The position numbers and the translations under genes are program-made. The notes under the pieces were generated by a model. That model was given only the letters and a program-made list of their open reading frames with translations. It made no database searches and was not told the origin of the DNA. Of a DNA stretch of 64,000 nucleotides, positions 22,701 to 33,665 are shown piece after piece. Source of the stretch: Telmatactis stephensoni (lineage: Eukaryota > Cnidaria > Anthozoa > Actiniaria > Isophelliidae); NCBI GenBank assembly GCA_029948255.1, contig JALIZF010001797.1, positions 70,001-134,000 of the forward strand. The letters are read 5' to 3'. How positions within the stretch are numbered: the stretch's first letter is position 1; every line of letters begins with the position of its first letter.

Positions 22701-23131
22701 GGTCATTTTAAAAGTTTGAATTATTTGCACATAAATAATTAGCACATTTTCTATTTACCTTAAGTCAGGAACAACAGTCCTTTCATTATTTTATCTTTGG
22801 TCTCATTATCCTCGATAATGATTAATAAGTTTTTACACAGATGTCAGGTTTTTACAGGAAAAAGATACTCGTCGTCCGCATTTTGTTTTCCAAACATCCT
22901 CGTTCCCAGACCCTCAGACCCTCAATATCCTGTGGGTGTGGGAAGGGTGTGGGCTACCTTTGCATCAGACGTAGTAACTTGGGATTCCTGTGCATTTTTC
23001 TCGTTGCTGTATTTCCTCCCACACACGAAGATCCTCAGTCTCAATACCATGGCATGCACTCGTTTGTTTTGGACAAGCACTCCACAAAACACTTACAGTC
23101 AAGAAAAATGGTGCAAAATTACCACCGTTTG

Positions 23132-23394
23132 CATAATTACGTGTCCCGCCAGACTTTGGGACACGCAAAAATATTTGGACTTTTCACGCATCACGGATAA
23201 TTCGCATCACGGATAATTGAAAAATCTCTTTCACGTTCACAAAAAAAATCAAAATTTGCTTTCATGTGAACAAAAAGATTTTAGATCTTAGATCACGTTT
23301 CATGTCAAACTGATAAATCAACCATTCACATTTCACGCAAATAAAAAAATCCCAATCGAGACTTTAGTCGGGCGGGACGCGTAATAATTATTAT
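23132..23394. mobile_element. Miniature inverted-repeat element
   Basis: The left end ATAATTACGTGTCCCGCC is matched inverted by GGCGGGACGCGTAATAATTAT at the right. The interior includes TCACGCATCACGGATAATT repeats. Part of the interior (about 23165-23285) is repeated in inverted orientation at 27255-27375. Confidence 0.65.
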
Positions 23395-24339
23395 ACAAAC
23401 AGTGGTAATATTAAGGTTGGTGCCTACTATTGTCCGCGCGCACTACTTTCTGCGCATGCAAAAACACTGAATTTTTGTCGGTAAAGCAATCGTAAAAGCA
23501 AGGCCTTTTTACGACTTTTTGAAAAAATATACTTACAGAATTAAAGGAAAACCATTTAGCCTCTCCTGAGTTTGAATGAAATTCACAGTTGATAAATAGA
23601 ACCTGAGTTACAACGCCTGTTTTGACTATCATTTCTACCAGAAACGATCTGTTTTCGCCGCCATCTTGAAAATTTCCCACAATGCATTGTAATTCGCTCT
23701 ACTTTCCGGGGAGGGCTAGGGAATTTTTGATCATTTTCGTGAATTCTGATCAGTTTTCGCGCGTTTATCGGCAAATAACTTTCTAAATCGCACGGATACC
23801 CCTATTTTTTATTTCTGTAAATTGTAAAGTGGAGATTAACCTACTATTTTAAAATACTTTTATGAATTTAAAATTGAAACTTGATTGCAAAAATTGGACT
23901 TTTCATTTGGCGGTCATGAACCAAAACAGGTCTAAAACTAGTAAAAAGTCATTGAAAAAAATTGTTATTCTGGTTTTTCATATTTCGTATGGCATTGAGA
24001 AGTAAGAGAATTGTGTTGTAAACGTTTCAGTGAAGAAAGTTTGACATGTTTTCAAGTTATGGGGTATTTATGATTTTTTCTTTGGGCCTCTAGAATAGGC
24101 AGATTTTGCAACATTTGATGGCGTGTAACTCATTAATATGCTTGGTGACCCCCAATTTTTTCCTTGGATTCTAGCTCCCTATGATGGGTTCTTTGATACC
24201 CATGTGGTTTTTGGCCAAAAAAATTACCTTCCCATTAGTAGGTACCAACCTTAAACTGTTCAAATTTGGGTAACAAACATGAAATTTGGCATATATAACG
24301 TAATAGAGATTCATGTACTTCAGTAATTTTCGAGATGGA

Positions 24340-24660
24340 ACCAAATCCCTTATCAAATGGAACTTGAGCCAGCCACATCCAGCAATGAATTTTTACAGAT
24401 TTATAGCATTTGAACATCTGATTTTAATACAAAAAGGTGTAATTAAGCATAGCGATAAAACAGAGTAATTTTGATGGAGAGCCACACCCCCTAATGACTA
24501 CTTAGAGAATTATAGCTGTAGAATCGAATACATTTTAATTGAAATATTTGGTCCAAAAGGACAGAATTATAGCTATAGAATACATTTAGCACAATGGTGC
24601 TAATGTGGATGTGGAGCCACACCCAAAATCAAGTACTTCAAGATTTATAGCAAACGAATA
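24340..24660. repeat. Degenerate tandem repeat, about 110-135 bp unit
   Basis: Three diverged units each contain GAGCCACACCC (or CCAGCCACATCC), then TTTATAG or AATTATAG, at about 24366, 24480 and 24615. Unit length varies, and no coding capacity is evident. Confidence 0.5.
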
Positions 24661-25122
24661 ATTAATTGATAAAATGGTTGAAAGAAGCCTTTTTATTTAA
24701 TTGGTGTATAACTCTAATATGTAAAACGGGAGAGAGTAAGATACAGTGGAGTGCATTGAGGGTTTAATGAAAAACATATTGCACATTTATATTGACAGTT
24801 TGAATGTGTTGTTGTTAGGCTGAATGTCAAGGGTTTACTTATCAGATTTGTAATGTTCTGTGAGAACTTCAGAACACATGCAATTGGCGGTCAAATGTTG
24901 ACTCCGCCCCCTAACAAAAATGATATTCAGCCTAACAACATGTTTAAACTGTCAAAACCTTTAACAGTGTCAAAACCTTTAGCAGTGTTCCCATGTCTTG
25001 ATGTTTTGCAAGTTATTGTTACATCATTAACAGTAACGTCTTTATCTTCTAAAGTGCTTTGCAGCTACGGTTAAAACATTGTATGATCAATTTTGACCCA
25101 ACTGGACCAACAGTACATTCAT

Positions 25123-26418
25123 TTAGGATGCATATTTTTGTAAAATAAGTGTAGAAAACTGACCATTATAACCTATCTTCTTGACTTTAGAGCCTTTGTA
25201 AGTGATTGTTATACTGTTATTAACAGTAACAATATTCTTAGGGGATCTACATATGTAAGGTGAAGGTTTTCCAATGATCATAGCTCTTATTGCATAAACA
25301 ACACCTGCATCAAGCTTAAGAGGTTTTTCAAGATTAACGTTAAAACATGCATACTTGAGATCTGGATCATTAACTTCATAACATTTGTGTGAGGCAGTAG
25401 AAGATGAAAGCTTTTTTTCTATGTTGTAAACATCTAAAACTACATAATACTCTGAGCCTTTCATGCCAAGTAATTCTACACCAACAAGATAGACAGTTTT
25501 ATTGATTGAAAAATCAATAGTTGCTGTAATCTGATCATCCCTGTCTCTCTCATCAACTTTGCCAAATCGTACCTTTGGAATTAGACAACGGCCTACATGT
25601 CTTCTCTCTCCACTAAACATCTCTGTTTCCTGAGAAATATTGTTGAATCTCTGCACCAGTTCTGTCACTTCATTGTTCTTCAAGATTTCACATGGAAGCA
25701 CAACTTCAGCGAACTCCTTTTGCTTCATCAGAGGAAATCTAATCAGTCTGATGATCTCTTCTCCAAGAATGGATCGCTTAGTGAAACTGTTGCTTTCTAA
25801 ACTCTGCTCTTTTATTCTCTCTTCAACCCATCCATCAACAGCATGGAAAAGATCCAACTCCTTGATGTTGAGACTATCTCTGGCAAGAATTTGAGACAGC
25901 AAATCTCTTGATGCATTCAAAAAGGACCCAGATGATAGGGTTTCAAGAGTTTCATTATCAACCATGTCCCATAGGTGTTTTTGGAGGACTTCATCATTCA
26001 TGTTCTGGACTTCAGGTAGGACACCCAACACATTATCAGGTTTAATATAATCCTTGCATTTTTCCTTGAGAGATGGCATCATGTACTTATCAGCAAGATA
26101 GAGCAAGTCAATCAGAACATATGTGTCAGTTATATAGACTTCATCCATATGCACAAAGCGAAGCATGTCTTGTAGTCCTTCTGACGTACAGTCTGGGAGT
26201 TCAATAGTTGATTTAGACTCTGCCAGCTGACCGTAAAACATGGCTTCAAACACAGGACTACTGATAGCCAGCATGTACTTGTTGGCTGGAACAGTGACTT
26301 GGACTCCATTCGAGTCTACCACCAAGAACTCCACATCACAAAATAGAGACTTCTCGAATGCGTGCTGAGTACGTTGTTTGATAGTAGACAGTTTAGTCTG
26401 CCAGTTTGAAGCCTCCAT
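25123..26418 (-). CDS. BTB-BACK-PHR domain protein
   Basis: A single-exon gene of 431 residues. The ATG at 26418 (MEASNWQ) is chosen because the paralogue at 32379 starts at the same residue; the open frame continues upstream without conservation. The BTB domain is at about residues 25-125 (FCDVEFLVVDS, ANKYMLAISSPVFEAMFYG, LPDCTSEGLQDMLRFVH), the BACK region at about 135-245, and a PHR-like beta domain from about 275 to the end. This is the order in BTBD1/2/3/6 proteins, which bring substrates to cullin-3 ubiquitin ligases. Substrate and pathway here are unknown. It lies about 5 kb from a close paralogue in the same orientation, so the pair is a tandem duplication. Confidence 0.85.
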   Translation of the reverse strand: MEASNWQTKLSTIKQRTQHAFEKSLFCDVEFLVVDSNGVQVTVPANKYMLAISSPVFEAMFYGQLAESKSTIELPDCTSEGLQDMLRFVHMDEVYITDTYVLIDLLYLADKYMMPSLKEKCKDYIKPDNVLGVLPEVQNMNDEVLQKHLWDMVDNETLETLSSGSFLNASRDLLSQILARDSLNIKELDLFHAVDGWVEERIKEQSLESNSFTKRSILGEEIIRLIRFPLMKQKEFAEVVLPCEILKNNEVTELVQRFNNISQETEMFSGERRHVGRCLIPKVRFGKVDERDRDDQITATIDFSINKTVYLVGVELLGMKGSEYYVVLDVYNIEKKLSSSTASHKCYEVNDPDLKYACFNVNLEKPLKLDAGVVYAIRAMIIGKPSPYICRSPKNIVTVNNSITITYKGSKVKKIGYNGQFSTLILQKYAS

Positions 26419-26553
26419 TTTACGTTTTTCAATCGTATGAGCAGAAAGGACAGCAAAAAGTAAGATTTTCACCAGGCGTTCCATCCAGAAATGTGACCTA
26501 GCCAGCGACCCAGCGCCTGCGTTCCTCTTGGTCAGTACCGAACTGAACTGCAA

Positions 26554-29238
26554 TAGCCCTCTCCCTTGTCAAAGATTCTTACCTTAAAAAATATTAGATT
26601 TGCCATAATCCAAAATTAATAAATCCCAGTAACCCCAATAATCAATTACAATGTACTATTACTGGAGGTACTTTTGAAAAGGCGTTGCCATGGTTGCATG
26701 TTGTTCAAATTGTGTTGTTTCAATCATATCCGTCTATTATTCTATCTCCTTGACTTTAAAACAATTGCAAGGTGAATAATTTTGATATTTAAGAGACTTG
26801 AGGTATTCCTATGTATCTATACTGGCAGTACTAAGTTTAGGGTGTGACAGTGCATGTGAAATGAAAAGGGCACACATCATTAGACCCGGGATTAGTTGGT
26901 AGTGATGGCATTGTAGAAAACGGTTATTTTCAGTAATTTTGAATTTAACTTAAGCCATTAACATTAAACTGGAAGTACGAGGAATAGGGTGGGACACTAT
27001 AGTCAGTTAGGTAGAAGGAACAGTATACTCAGTTGTAAAGAATTATCACATTTCATGAAACAACTAGTTAATGCAACAATTATATTTAATTTTACGTGAA
27101 AATTGATTCCACATGTGTAAAACTGGAAGTATTGATTTTTGGGCGTGGCGCTACAGCAGAAATTAGTCAGCATGTTGCCTTCTATCATCATGCCAATTTT
27201 CATGCTTGTAGCAAAAAACTGAACAATTCTGTACCATATTCCTGCACTATAAAATCTTTTTGCGTCCACGTGAAAACAAATTTTGATTTGATTTGATTTT
27301 TTTTTTTTTGAACGTGAAAGAGATTTTTAATTATCCGTGACGCGTGAAAAGACCAAATATTCTTACGTGATTTCATTTTGCAAAGGGCTATAGGGGACCC
27401 TGTTAAACGATATCAGCATAATAGCAGCTTAATTAACAAACGTTATCTTCTCTTTTGATCATCAGTATGTCCAGTATGTTTCATACCTTTTGGAAGTTAA
27501 AATCGACGTGGCTCCAACAGCTCTAGATATCTCTTCAGTATATTAATTTATGCGTACTCTTTTGTTTTCAAGACAGACCTACCTTTTAGGTTGTCTCAGA
27601 CTTTAGTGGACTACCTGCAGATACTTAGCTGGTACCTTATAGCTAAATAAAATACCTAAAATATAAACATTACTAGAAAGATCGAATTAAATGATCCGAC
27701 TTGTGTCTCTTGAGCACATCGATAAAGTAGTTTTTATTTTTAGGATCTTCAATTTTTTGTTTTTGAATTGGTACCTTTTGGTAGGGGTAGAAATCAATTT
27801 TTGTCACTCCCCACCGGGATAAGACCAAGGTACCTTTTGGGGGTTGTTTCCGAAATTTTCGACGAGTATCCTCGTCCTCTTCTATATAGGAGTCCCCCTA
27901 GGTTACTCCTATATCACTTTGACAAATGAGTACCCCCGGGGGGAGGAGACATTTGTCGTGTTAGCGTGGACAGCGAAAACAGACCCTCCCGAAAACAATG
28001 TCATCAGTCACATCATGTAAAATAAGTTTGATTCGACGCTCGTGAGGAAAGAGAGAAATAGTGTTTGTTACATATCGTTAGCATATCGGCGTTCTCATTG
28101 TCAGTGTGAGCGCCAAGCGTTTGATACAATGTTGAATGTTGCATTTTTTTTTATATTGCTCGCCCGAGTCTCGCAAGGAAGAGAATATATAGTTAATCTA
28201 AGCGTATGTTTTTCGTATTGCAACAATTGCAATGCATTATTGAAAATTAAAGCTCTTCCAGAGTTTCAAGTCTCAACTTTCTTTTATTTGCGCGTTTTGT
28301 ATTTATTTGTTTTTGTTTTTGTTGTTGTTTTTGTTGTTGTTTTTTTTGGGGGGGCAGGGGCTGGGGTTGTTTTTTTTTTATTTTTTATTTTTATTTTGTT
28401 GTTGTTTGTTTGTTTGTTTTTACAAATAGGCATTATGAGAAAAGAAAAATACATATTTATTAAATAAAATAAATATAGAATCTTGGAAGTGTGCGATATG
28501 GTTAGAGGAGCATAGCTTTCGAGCTACCATCGCAAGCCGGCAAGACAAGCAAGTTTTCCATGACAAACACTGATAGAATTTCTCCGTCTACGAATATCAT
28601 ATAACATAACATCTTGGTTAGGATGGAGAAAATAAACGAAAGCGATTATTTGGCGCAGTTTGTTGAATAGTTATTACAAATTATTGTGACAACCATAAGT
28701 TGTTTATTGAAATGCATTCGCTTCGCTACCTTTCGCTGAAAATTCTTCAAAAAATCTTAATGATCAGGAACCTAAAATCGCCTTAAAATGCAACCAAATC
28801 ATCAAAAAAATACTAAAACATTGCAGATTGCGGATTATATATTTAGTTGCATGATTTTTGGTGATTTTAAAATTGAGGTTATATATTGTGGATTTACAGA
28901 TTCTGGCAACCCCATGTCCCCTCACAATTTCACTGCAACAATGAACTGGATCCTAATAAAATTGGTAACAATAACACTTTGTATGTTACAAAGTTCTTGT
29001 AAACAAACTAAACTATAGCTCTGAATAGAACTTCAAAAGACGAAAAAAACAAAAATCAAAAAAGATTCTCATTTCATGAATCTTCAATTTCTTTAAAAGG
29101 TACTCCTTTTAAAGCTATATCATCAAAGTACTTTGTTTTGCTTTCCAAGTTTGACCACATAGTATAACAGTTGCAATTCACTTTAACCATTGTCTGCCAT
29201 TTGTATAAATGTGTACACCTACAAGTATGTTCAACTTC
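26554..29238. other. Intergenic
   Basis: No gene is recognised. It contains an inverted copy of part of the 23.1-kb element, a GGTACCTTTTGG/AAGGTACC segment (27770-27840) resembling one near 47.6 kb, and low-complexity GTT-rich sequence at 28.3-28.4 kb. Confidence 0.5.
27255..27375. repeat. Inverted partial copy of the 23.1-kb element
   Basis: GAACGTGAAAGAGATTTTT, AATTATCCGTGA and GTGAAAAG..CAAATATT match the reverse complement of about 23165-23285. Together the two copies flank the BTB gene at 25.1-26.4 kb. Confidence 0.65.
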
Positions 29239-29805
29239 TTAAAGGTGTTGTAAAATCAGTTTGGGAAATTGATCACTCTCAGTAGGATTCTCGTAAGTAA
29301 TTGTTATATCATTAACAGTAACAACATCTTTAGGAGATTCACCAGAAACAGTTGATGGAGGTCCAAAGATTTCAGCCTCCATTGTATACACAACATCTGG
29401 ATCAAGTTTAACAGGTTCATCAAAGTTAGCAGTAAATCCACAATACAGTGCATCACAGTATGTAGTGTGGACTTCACGCAACTCTTCTGCTTTACAAAAT
29501 AAGGACTCTGAATGTGCAAGCTTTACATCGTTATTGTAAAGAGATAAACAAACATTATATCTTGCATCTTCCCTGCCAAATATCTGTACGCCAATAAGGT
29601 TGACAGATTTATTTATGGAAAAATCAATAGCTGCAGTGATAGTTTCATCTTCTGTGAATATCATGCGATCAAACCTTACACTTGGAATCAAACAACAACC
29701 TTCATGTCTATGTCAATTCCTCAATCTTCAGCACTTCACAAGGAACTACAACTTCAGCAAACTCTTTCTGCTTCATCAGAGGAAATCTAATCAGTCTCAT
29801 AATCT
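29239..29805 (-). pseudogene. Duplicated 3' fragment of the BTB-BACK-PHR gene
   Basis: From 29293 to 29805 this is almost identical to 31150-31722 of the neighbouring gene but lacks 59 bp (corresponding to about 31571-31629). The loss shifts the frame between the BACK and PHR parts. It retains the natural C-terminus (PKLILQHL, stop at 29239) that the neighbouring copy has lost. On its upstream side it ends abruptly at the LTR element. The 150-codon open stretch (29239-29691) covers the PHR region only and has no start codon of its own. Confidence 0.85.
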
Positions 29806-30092
29806 CAAGCTAGCCAGCGTTTTCAAAGGACTTTATTGGTCTGTCATCAGTCGGTTCACTAGTTCGTTAATCTGTCAGTCCGTTAGTCTTTCGAAACCTA
29901 GTACATGATGTTACACATTATAAGTTGTATGTTAATTTAGAAATACATTGTGTATCAACGATAATATCGATATTTACCCGATGGCTCATGTGAGATGTTA
30001 CTTCGGCGAGGAAAACGTGCGTAAATGGCAATTATCGATTGTGACGTCACTAACTATCAAACTAGCTAAATATCTTAGGTTTCACCGTAACA
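29806..30092 (-). repeat. 3' LTR of the BEL/Pao element
   Basis: On the minus strand it starts TGTTACGGTG at 30092 and ends GGCTAGCTTG at 29806. It carries a full CRE palindrome TGACGTCA at 30043-30050. Confidence 0.85.
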
Positions 30093-30196
30093 CTCCACCT
30101 CGCCTCGAACGTTAGTTACGTGTTAGTTATCTACGTATACATTTTGTGCGTCAGTAATCAGTTTTATAATTTTTTATGAGTTCTTAATATTTATTT

Positions 30197-30862
30197 TTAT
30201 TGTTTCTTCACGGTACTACTCTCCTCTTCCGATGGCACTAAGACCACAAGGCGTTGCACTGGTCGATCCACTGTTACGAACCCATGACCGGTGTAGCTTC
30301 GTACTGATTCATTTGGCTTAGGATTTTTGTATTGAAGTTGTACCTTTCTTACTTTTCCATCTTTGCCTGGATTGGCGGTTATGACTCTCCCAATTTTCCA
30401 GTTACCACGAGTCTGATTCGAGTCTTGAATTAGGACGATGTCGTTGACTTGCACATTACGATGCGACGTGTGCCATTTTGTTTGGATAAGCAAACTGGGG
30501 AAATAATCACGCGTCCATCTTTTCCAGAAGCTGTTTATGATGGTTTGGACGAATTCAAATCGATGGCGGGGGTTGGTACTCTCTTGAAACGGTCCACTAG
30601 GTACTCTAGAGGAAGAACGCCCTAGTAAAAGGTCGTTCGGGCATAGGTACGCCCCGTCCTCAGGTGAAGTAGGATGACGTCCTATCGGCCGTTCGTTGGC
30701 TAGGTTGGCTATCTCAAAGAGCACTGTCTGTAATTCTGAGAACGTCATGACATTTTGGCCAATGGCCGCAGTGATCGCTCTTTTCACGGATCTCACAAGG
30801 GCTTCTGATATGCCATTATACCAAGAGCCATCGGGTTTCGAATGTTTCCTCGGCCGATCAAA
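30197..30862 (-). pseudogene. BEL/Pao integrase C-terminal fragment
   Basis: An open frame of about 220 codons ending at 30197. It shows the end of the integrase core (WYNGISEALVRSVKRAI), then ANERPIGRHP and CPNDLLLGR, and the DUF5641-type C-terminal domain (WKRWTRDYFPSLL, VNDIVLIQD, WKIGRVITANPGKDGKVRKV) typical of BEL/Pao polyproteins. The zinc-binding region and most of the DDE core are lost at the junction with the 5' LTR, so it cannot be active. Confidence 0.85.
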
Positions 30863-31149
30863 CAAGCTAGCCAGCGTTTTCAAAGGACTTTATTGGTCTG
30901 TCATCAGTCGGTTCACTAGTTCGTTAATCTGTCAGTCCGTTAGTCTTTCGAAACCTAGTACATGATGTTACACATTATAAGTTGTATGTTAATTTAGAAA
31001 TACATTGTGTATCAACGATAATATCGATATTTACCCGATGGCTCTTGTGAGATGTTACTTCGGCGAGGAAAACGTGCGTAAATGGCAATTATCGATTGTG
31101 ACGTCACTAACTATCAAACTAGCTAAATATCTTAGGTTTCACCGTAACA
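30863..31149 (-). repeat. 5' LTR of the BEL/Pao element
   Basis: It starts TGTTACGGTG at 31149, immediately after the interrupted BTB gene, and supplies that gene with a new stop codon at 31132-31134. The CRE palindrome TGACGTCA is at 31099-31106. Confidence 0.85.
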
Positions 31150-32379
31150 GTAAGTAATTGTTATATCATTAACAGTAACAACATCTTTAGGAGATTCACC
31201 AGAAACAGTTGATGGAGGTCCAAAGATTTCAGCCTCCATTGTATACACAACATCTGGATCAAGTTTAACAGGTTCATCAAAGTTAGCAGTAAATCCACAA
31301 TACAGTGCATCACAGTATGTAGTGTGGACTTCACGCAACTCTTCTGCTTTACAAAATAAGGACTCTGAATGTGCAAGCTTTACATCGTTATTGTAAAGAG
31401 ATAAACAAACATTATATCTTGCATCTTCCCTGCCAAATATCTGTACGCCAATAAGGTTGACAGATTTATTTATGGAAAAATCAATAACTGCAGTGATAGT
31501 TTCATCTTCTGTGAATATCATGCGATCAAACCTTACACTTGGAATCAAACAACAACCTTCATGTCTATGTTTGCAATTGAATTTCTTTGTTGCTGGAGAA
31601 ATATCAGAAAAGGTCTGAAACATTTCCATCAATTCCTCAATCTTCAGCACTTCACAAGGAACTACAACTTCAGCAAACTCTTTCTGCTTCATCAGAGGAA
31701 ATCTAATCAGTCTCATAATCTCTTCTCCAAGAATCAATCGTTTAGTTTTACCATTGCTTTCTAAGCCATGCTCTTTTATTCTTTCCTCTACCCACAGGTC
31801 AACAGCTTGGAAGAGATCCAACTCACTGATGTTGAGACTATCTCTGACAAGAATTTGACACAGCAAATCTCTTGATACATTCAGAAATGACTCAGATGAT
31901 AGGGTTTTATGAGTTTCATTGTCAACAATGTTCCATAGGTGTCCTTGGAGATCTTCATCACTTATTTTCTGAATTTCAGACAGGAAACTCAACACATTTG
32001 TTGGTCCAATAAAAACTTTGCACTTTTCCTTGAGATATGGCATCATGTACTTATCAGCAAGGTACAGCACCTCCATAACATTATTTTCAGTCAAGTTGAC
32101 TTCATTTGTATGCACAAAGCGAAGCATCTCTTGTAGTCCTTCTTTCGTACAGTCTGGGAGTTCAATAGTTGATTTAGACTCTGCCAGCTGACCGTAAAAC
32201 ATGGCTTCAAACACAGGACTACTGATAGCCAGCATGTACTTGTTGGCTGGAACAGTGACTTGGACTCCATTCGAGTCTACCACCGAGAACTCCACATCAC
32301 AGAATAAAGACTTTTCGAATGCGTGCTTGGTACGTTCTTTAATAGTAGACAGTTTAGTCTGCCAGTTTGAAGCCTCCAT
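31132..32379 (-). CDS. BTB-BACK-PHR protein, 3' end replaced by an LTR
   Basis: A single-exon frame of 415 codons, ATG at 32379 (MEASNWQTKL). It is a close paralogue of the gene at 25123-26418, with the same order: BTB (about 25-125), BACK (135-245), PHR-like (275-410). The last native residues are VNDITITY. From 31149 the reading continues five codons into the LTR (CYGET) and stops. The missing 17 native C-terminal residues survive in the fragment at 29239-29299. Whether the shortened protein folds is unknown, since the final PHR strand is lost. The cullin-3 adaptor role is inferred from the family. Confidence 0.8.
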   Translation of the reverse strand: MEASNWQTKLSTIKERTKHAFEKSLFCDVEFSVVDSNGVQVTVPANKYMLAISSPVFEAMFYGQLAESKSTIELPDCTKEGLQEMLRFVHTNEVNLTENNVMEVLYLADKYMMPYLKEKCKVFIGPTNVLSFLSEIQKISDEDLQGHLWNIVDNETHKTLSSESFLNVSRDLLCQILVRDSLNISELDLFQAVDLWVEERIKEHGLESNGKTKRLILGEEIMRLIRFPLMKQKEFAEVVVPCEVLKIEELMEMFQTFSDISPATKKFNCKHRHEGCCLIPSVRFDRMIFTEDETITAVIDFSINKSVNLIGVQIFGREDARYNVCLSLYNNDVKLAHSESLFCKAEELREVHTTYCDALYCGFTANFDEPVKLDPDVVYTMEAEIFGPPSTVSGESPKDVVTVNDITITYCYGET

Positions 32380-32753
32380 TCAGTTACTTCTCCAGTGTAT
32401 GTAATATAACCAAATTCTATCAGGCGTTCCATGCTCCTACACAGAAAGCCCAAATTATGTCGATTTTGCCGATGACTGCCCAGAGCACTGCGCTGTGAGA
32501 AGTTCCTCAAATAAATCTTGTTTCACCAAGGTCTTTGCAATTTATCTATATTTTTCACTCTAAACTCATTGCTATTGCAAAATACATGAAAGAGATTACG
32601 TATTTATTGTTTAAAAGTCGCGGTGAGCTGAAAACATGCCGTTCTTTTCAAACTAAACGTGACAGCTTGTATTGTTTAAAGTCTTGGCGATGCGTGGGGT
32701 CAACTTGCTTACTGGTAATTTTAGATGATTTTAATCTAATGGTACAAACGCTT

Positions 32754-32796
32754 CTGATTGGCCTCATTATAATTTAATTATAATGAGGCCAATCAG
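32754..32796. repeat. Near-perfect 43-bp palindrome
   Basis: Two 21-bp arms (CTGATTGGCCTCATTATAAT plus one base) are separated by a single central base, and no mismatch is visible. It could be a collapsed foldback element or a cruciform-prone site. Confidence 0.85.
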
Positions 32797-32997
32797 AGCC
32801 TTTGTTGACGTTTAGCCTCAAGACAAGTTAGGGGTAGTCAAAAGCCCAGGGCGTCCTTTTCCCCTCTTTCCTTTCCCCTCCGCTCCCCTTCCCCCTTCCT
32901 GACGCCCTGGGTCTCCGAGGACGATGACTGCCGGTCACGGCCGCGGTGGGCTCAGATTTCAGGCGTCAGGGATTAGTGCGCCCGCGATACTCATCAG

Positions 32998-33234
32998 CAG
33001 GGTCGTGACATGGTACGTTTTTTCGCTCGTGATCCCATTTTTTTGGTCGAAAATTTTGATCCCTGATCCCAAAAGTTCTCTTATTTTGATCTCTGATCCA
33101 AGTGGTGAAAATTTTGATCCCTGAATCCTGTTGATTTGACTACTGACCCCGATCCCACGTTTGTGACCCACGCTTGAGATCCCGATCCCAAACCTGTGAT
33201 CCGGCCTGATCCCACGTACCATGTCACGACCCTG
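32998..33234. mobile_element. Second copy of the CAGGGTCGTGACATGG element
   Basis: Opposite orientation to the copy at 20682, with the same terminal inverted repeats and a GATCCC-rich interior. It is flanked by TCATCAG on both sides (32991-32997, 33235-33241). Confidence 0.85.
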
Positions 33235-33665
33235 TCATCAGTGAAGCCTATGTTTGACTAAAATTAAGGTTGTATTTTTTTCTCTTTTCAGTTTTTAATG
33301 AGTTGCTATCAAGTATAGTGCACCAGGAGCTACACATTGATTTCAGAACGTACCATTCATGTGTTGTCAGTTTTATGACTTGTCCACATGCACAGTTTTC
33401 CTTTTGAAAAGCATTTTCAGGCCTTGCGTCACTAAACGCGAAAACGATGGAAAACGTACCCTCCCGAGTCTTTTTCTTAATCATGAAATAAATAAATGCA
33501 TCATTTGAGGTCCACATAGATATGTATATCCCTCTCGTTTTCTAATGCGTAGCACAAAAGTTACCCTGGTCCTAGAGGCTTTCTTTTGTCTGTTTGTGTT
33601 TTTTTTTTCTTTGTTCTTTTTCTTTGTTCTTTGTGTATATTTCTATTTCTATTTCGGCGTATTCA

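Larger units (their letters stand above)
19475..25122. other. Intergenic, rich in small repeats
   Basis: No coding region is recognised. The stretch contains the miniature elements listed separately. It also holds an inverted pair of GGGGAGGGG-rich words next to AACCCCTTGGTTTT (about 19937-20013 and 21423-21510), short CA and polypurine runs, and a degenerate repeat near 24.4-24.6 kb. Confidence 0.5.
29806..31149 (-). mobile_element. Internally deleted BEL/Pao LTR retrotransposon
   Basis: Two direct 287-bp repeats (29806-30092 and 30863-31149) differ at one base that I could see. Between them are about 770 bp with the C-terminal part of an integrase and a purine-rich tract (GAGGCGAGGTGGAG) directly before the 3' LTR, whose first bases are TGTTACGGTG. 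Gag, protease, reverse transcriptase and RNase H are absent: the 5' LTR runs straight into integrase sequence with no evident primer-binding site. The LTRs end CTTG rather than CA. The near-identity of the LTRs argues for a recent event. Confidence 0.85.

Noticed and set aside
26419..26553. N-terminal extension of the first BTB gene with a hydrophobic stretch
   Set aside because: The paralogue at 32379 starts at MEASNWQ and the upstream sequences do not match, so the extension is probably untranslated leader.
28042..28467. A 141-codon frame with Val/Phe/Leu-rich tail
   Set aside because: The second half is a GTT/GTTT low-complexity run and the first half has no recognisable content.
29239..32379. 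Reading the whole locus as one functional BTB gene with an intronic retroelement
   Set aside because: No splice pair can remove the element cleanly, because the gene sequence on the two sides overlaps by about 510-570 bp and the left copy has a 59-bp frame-shifting loss.
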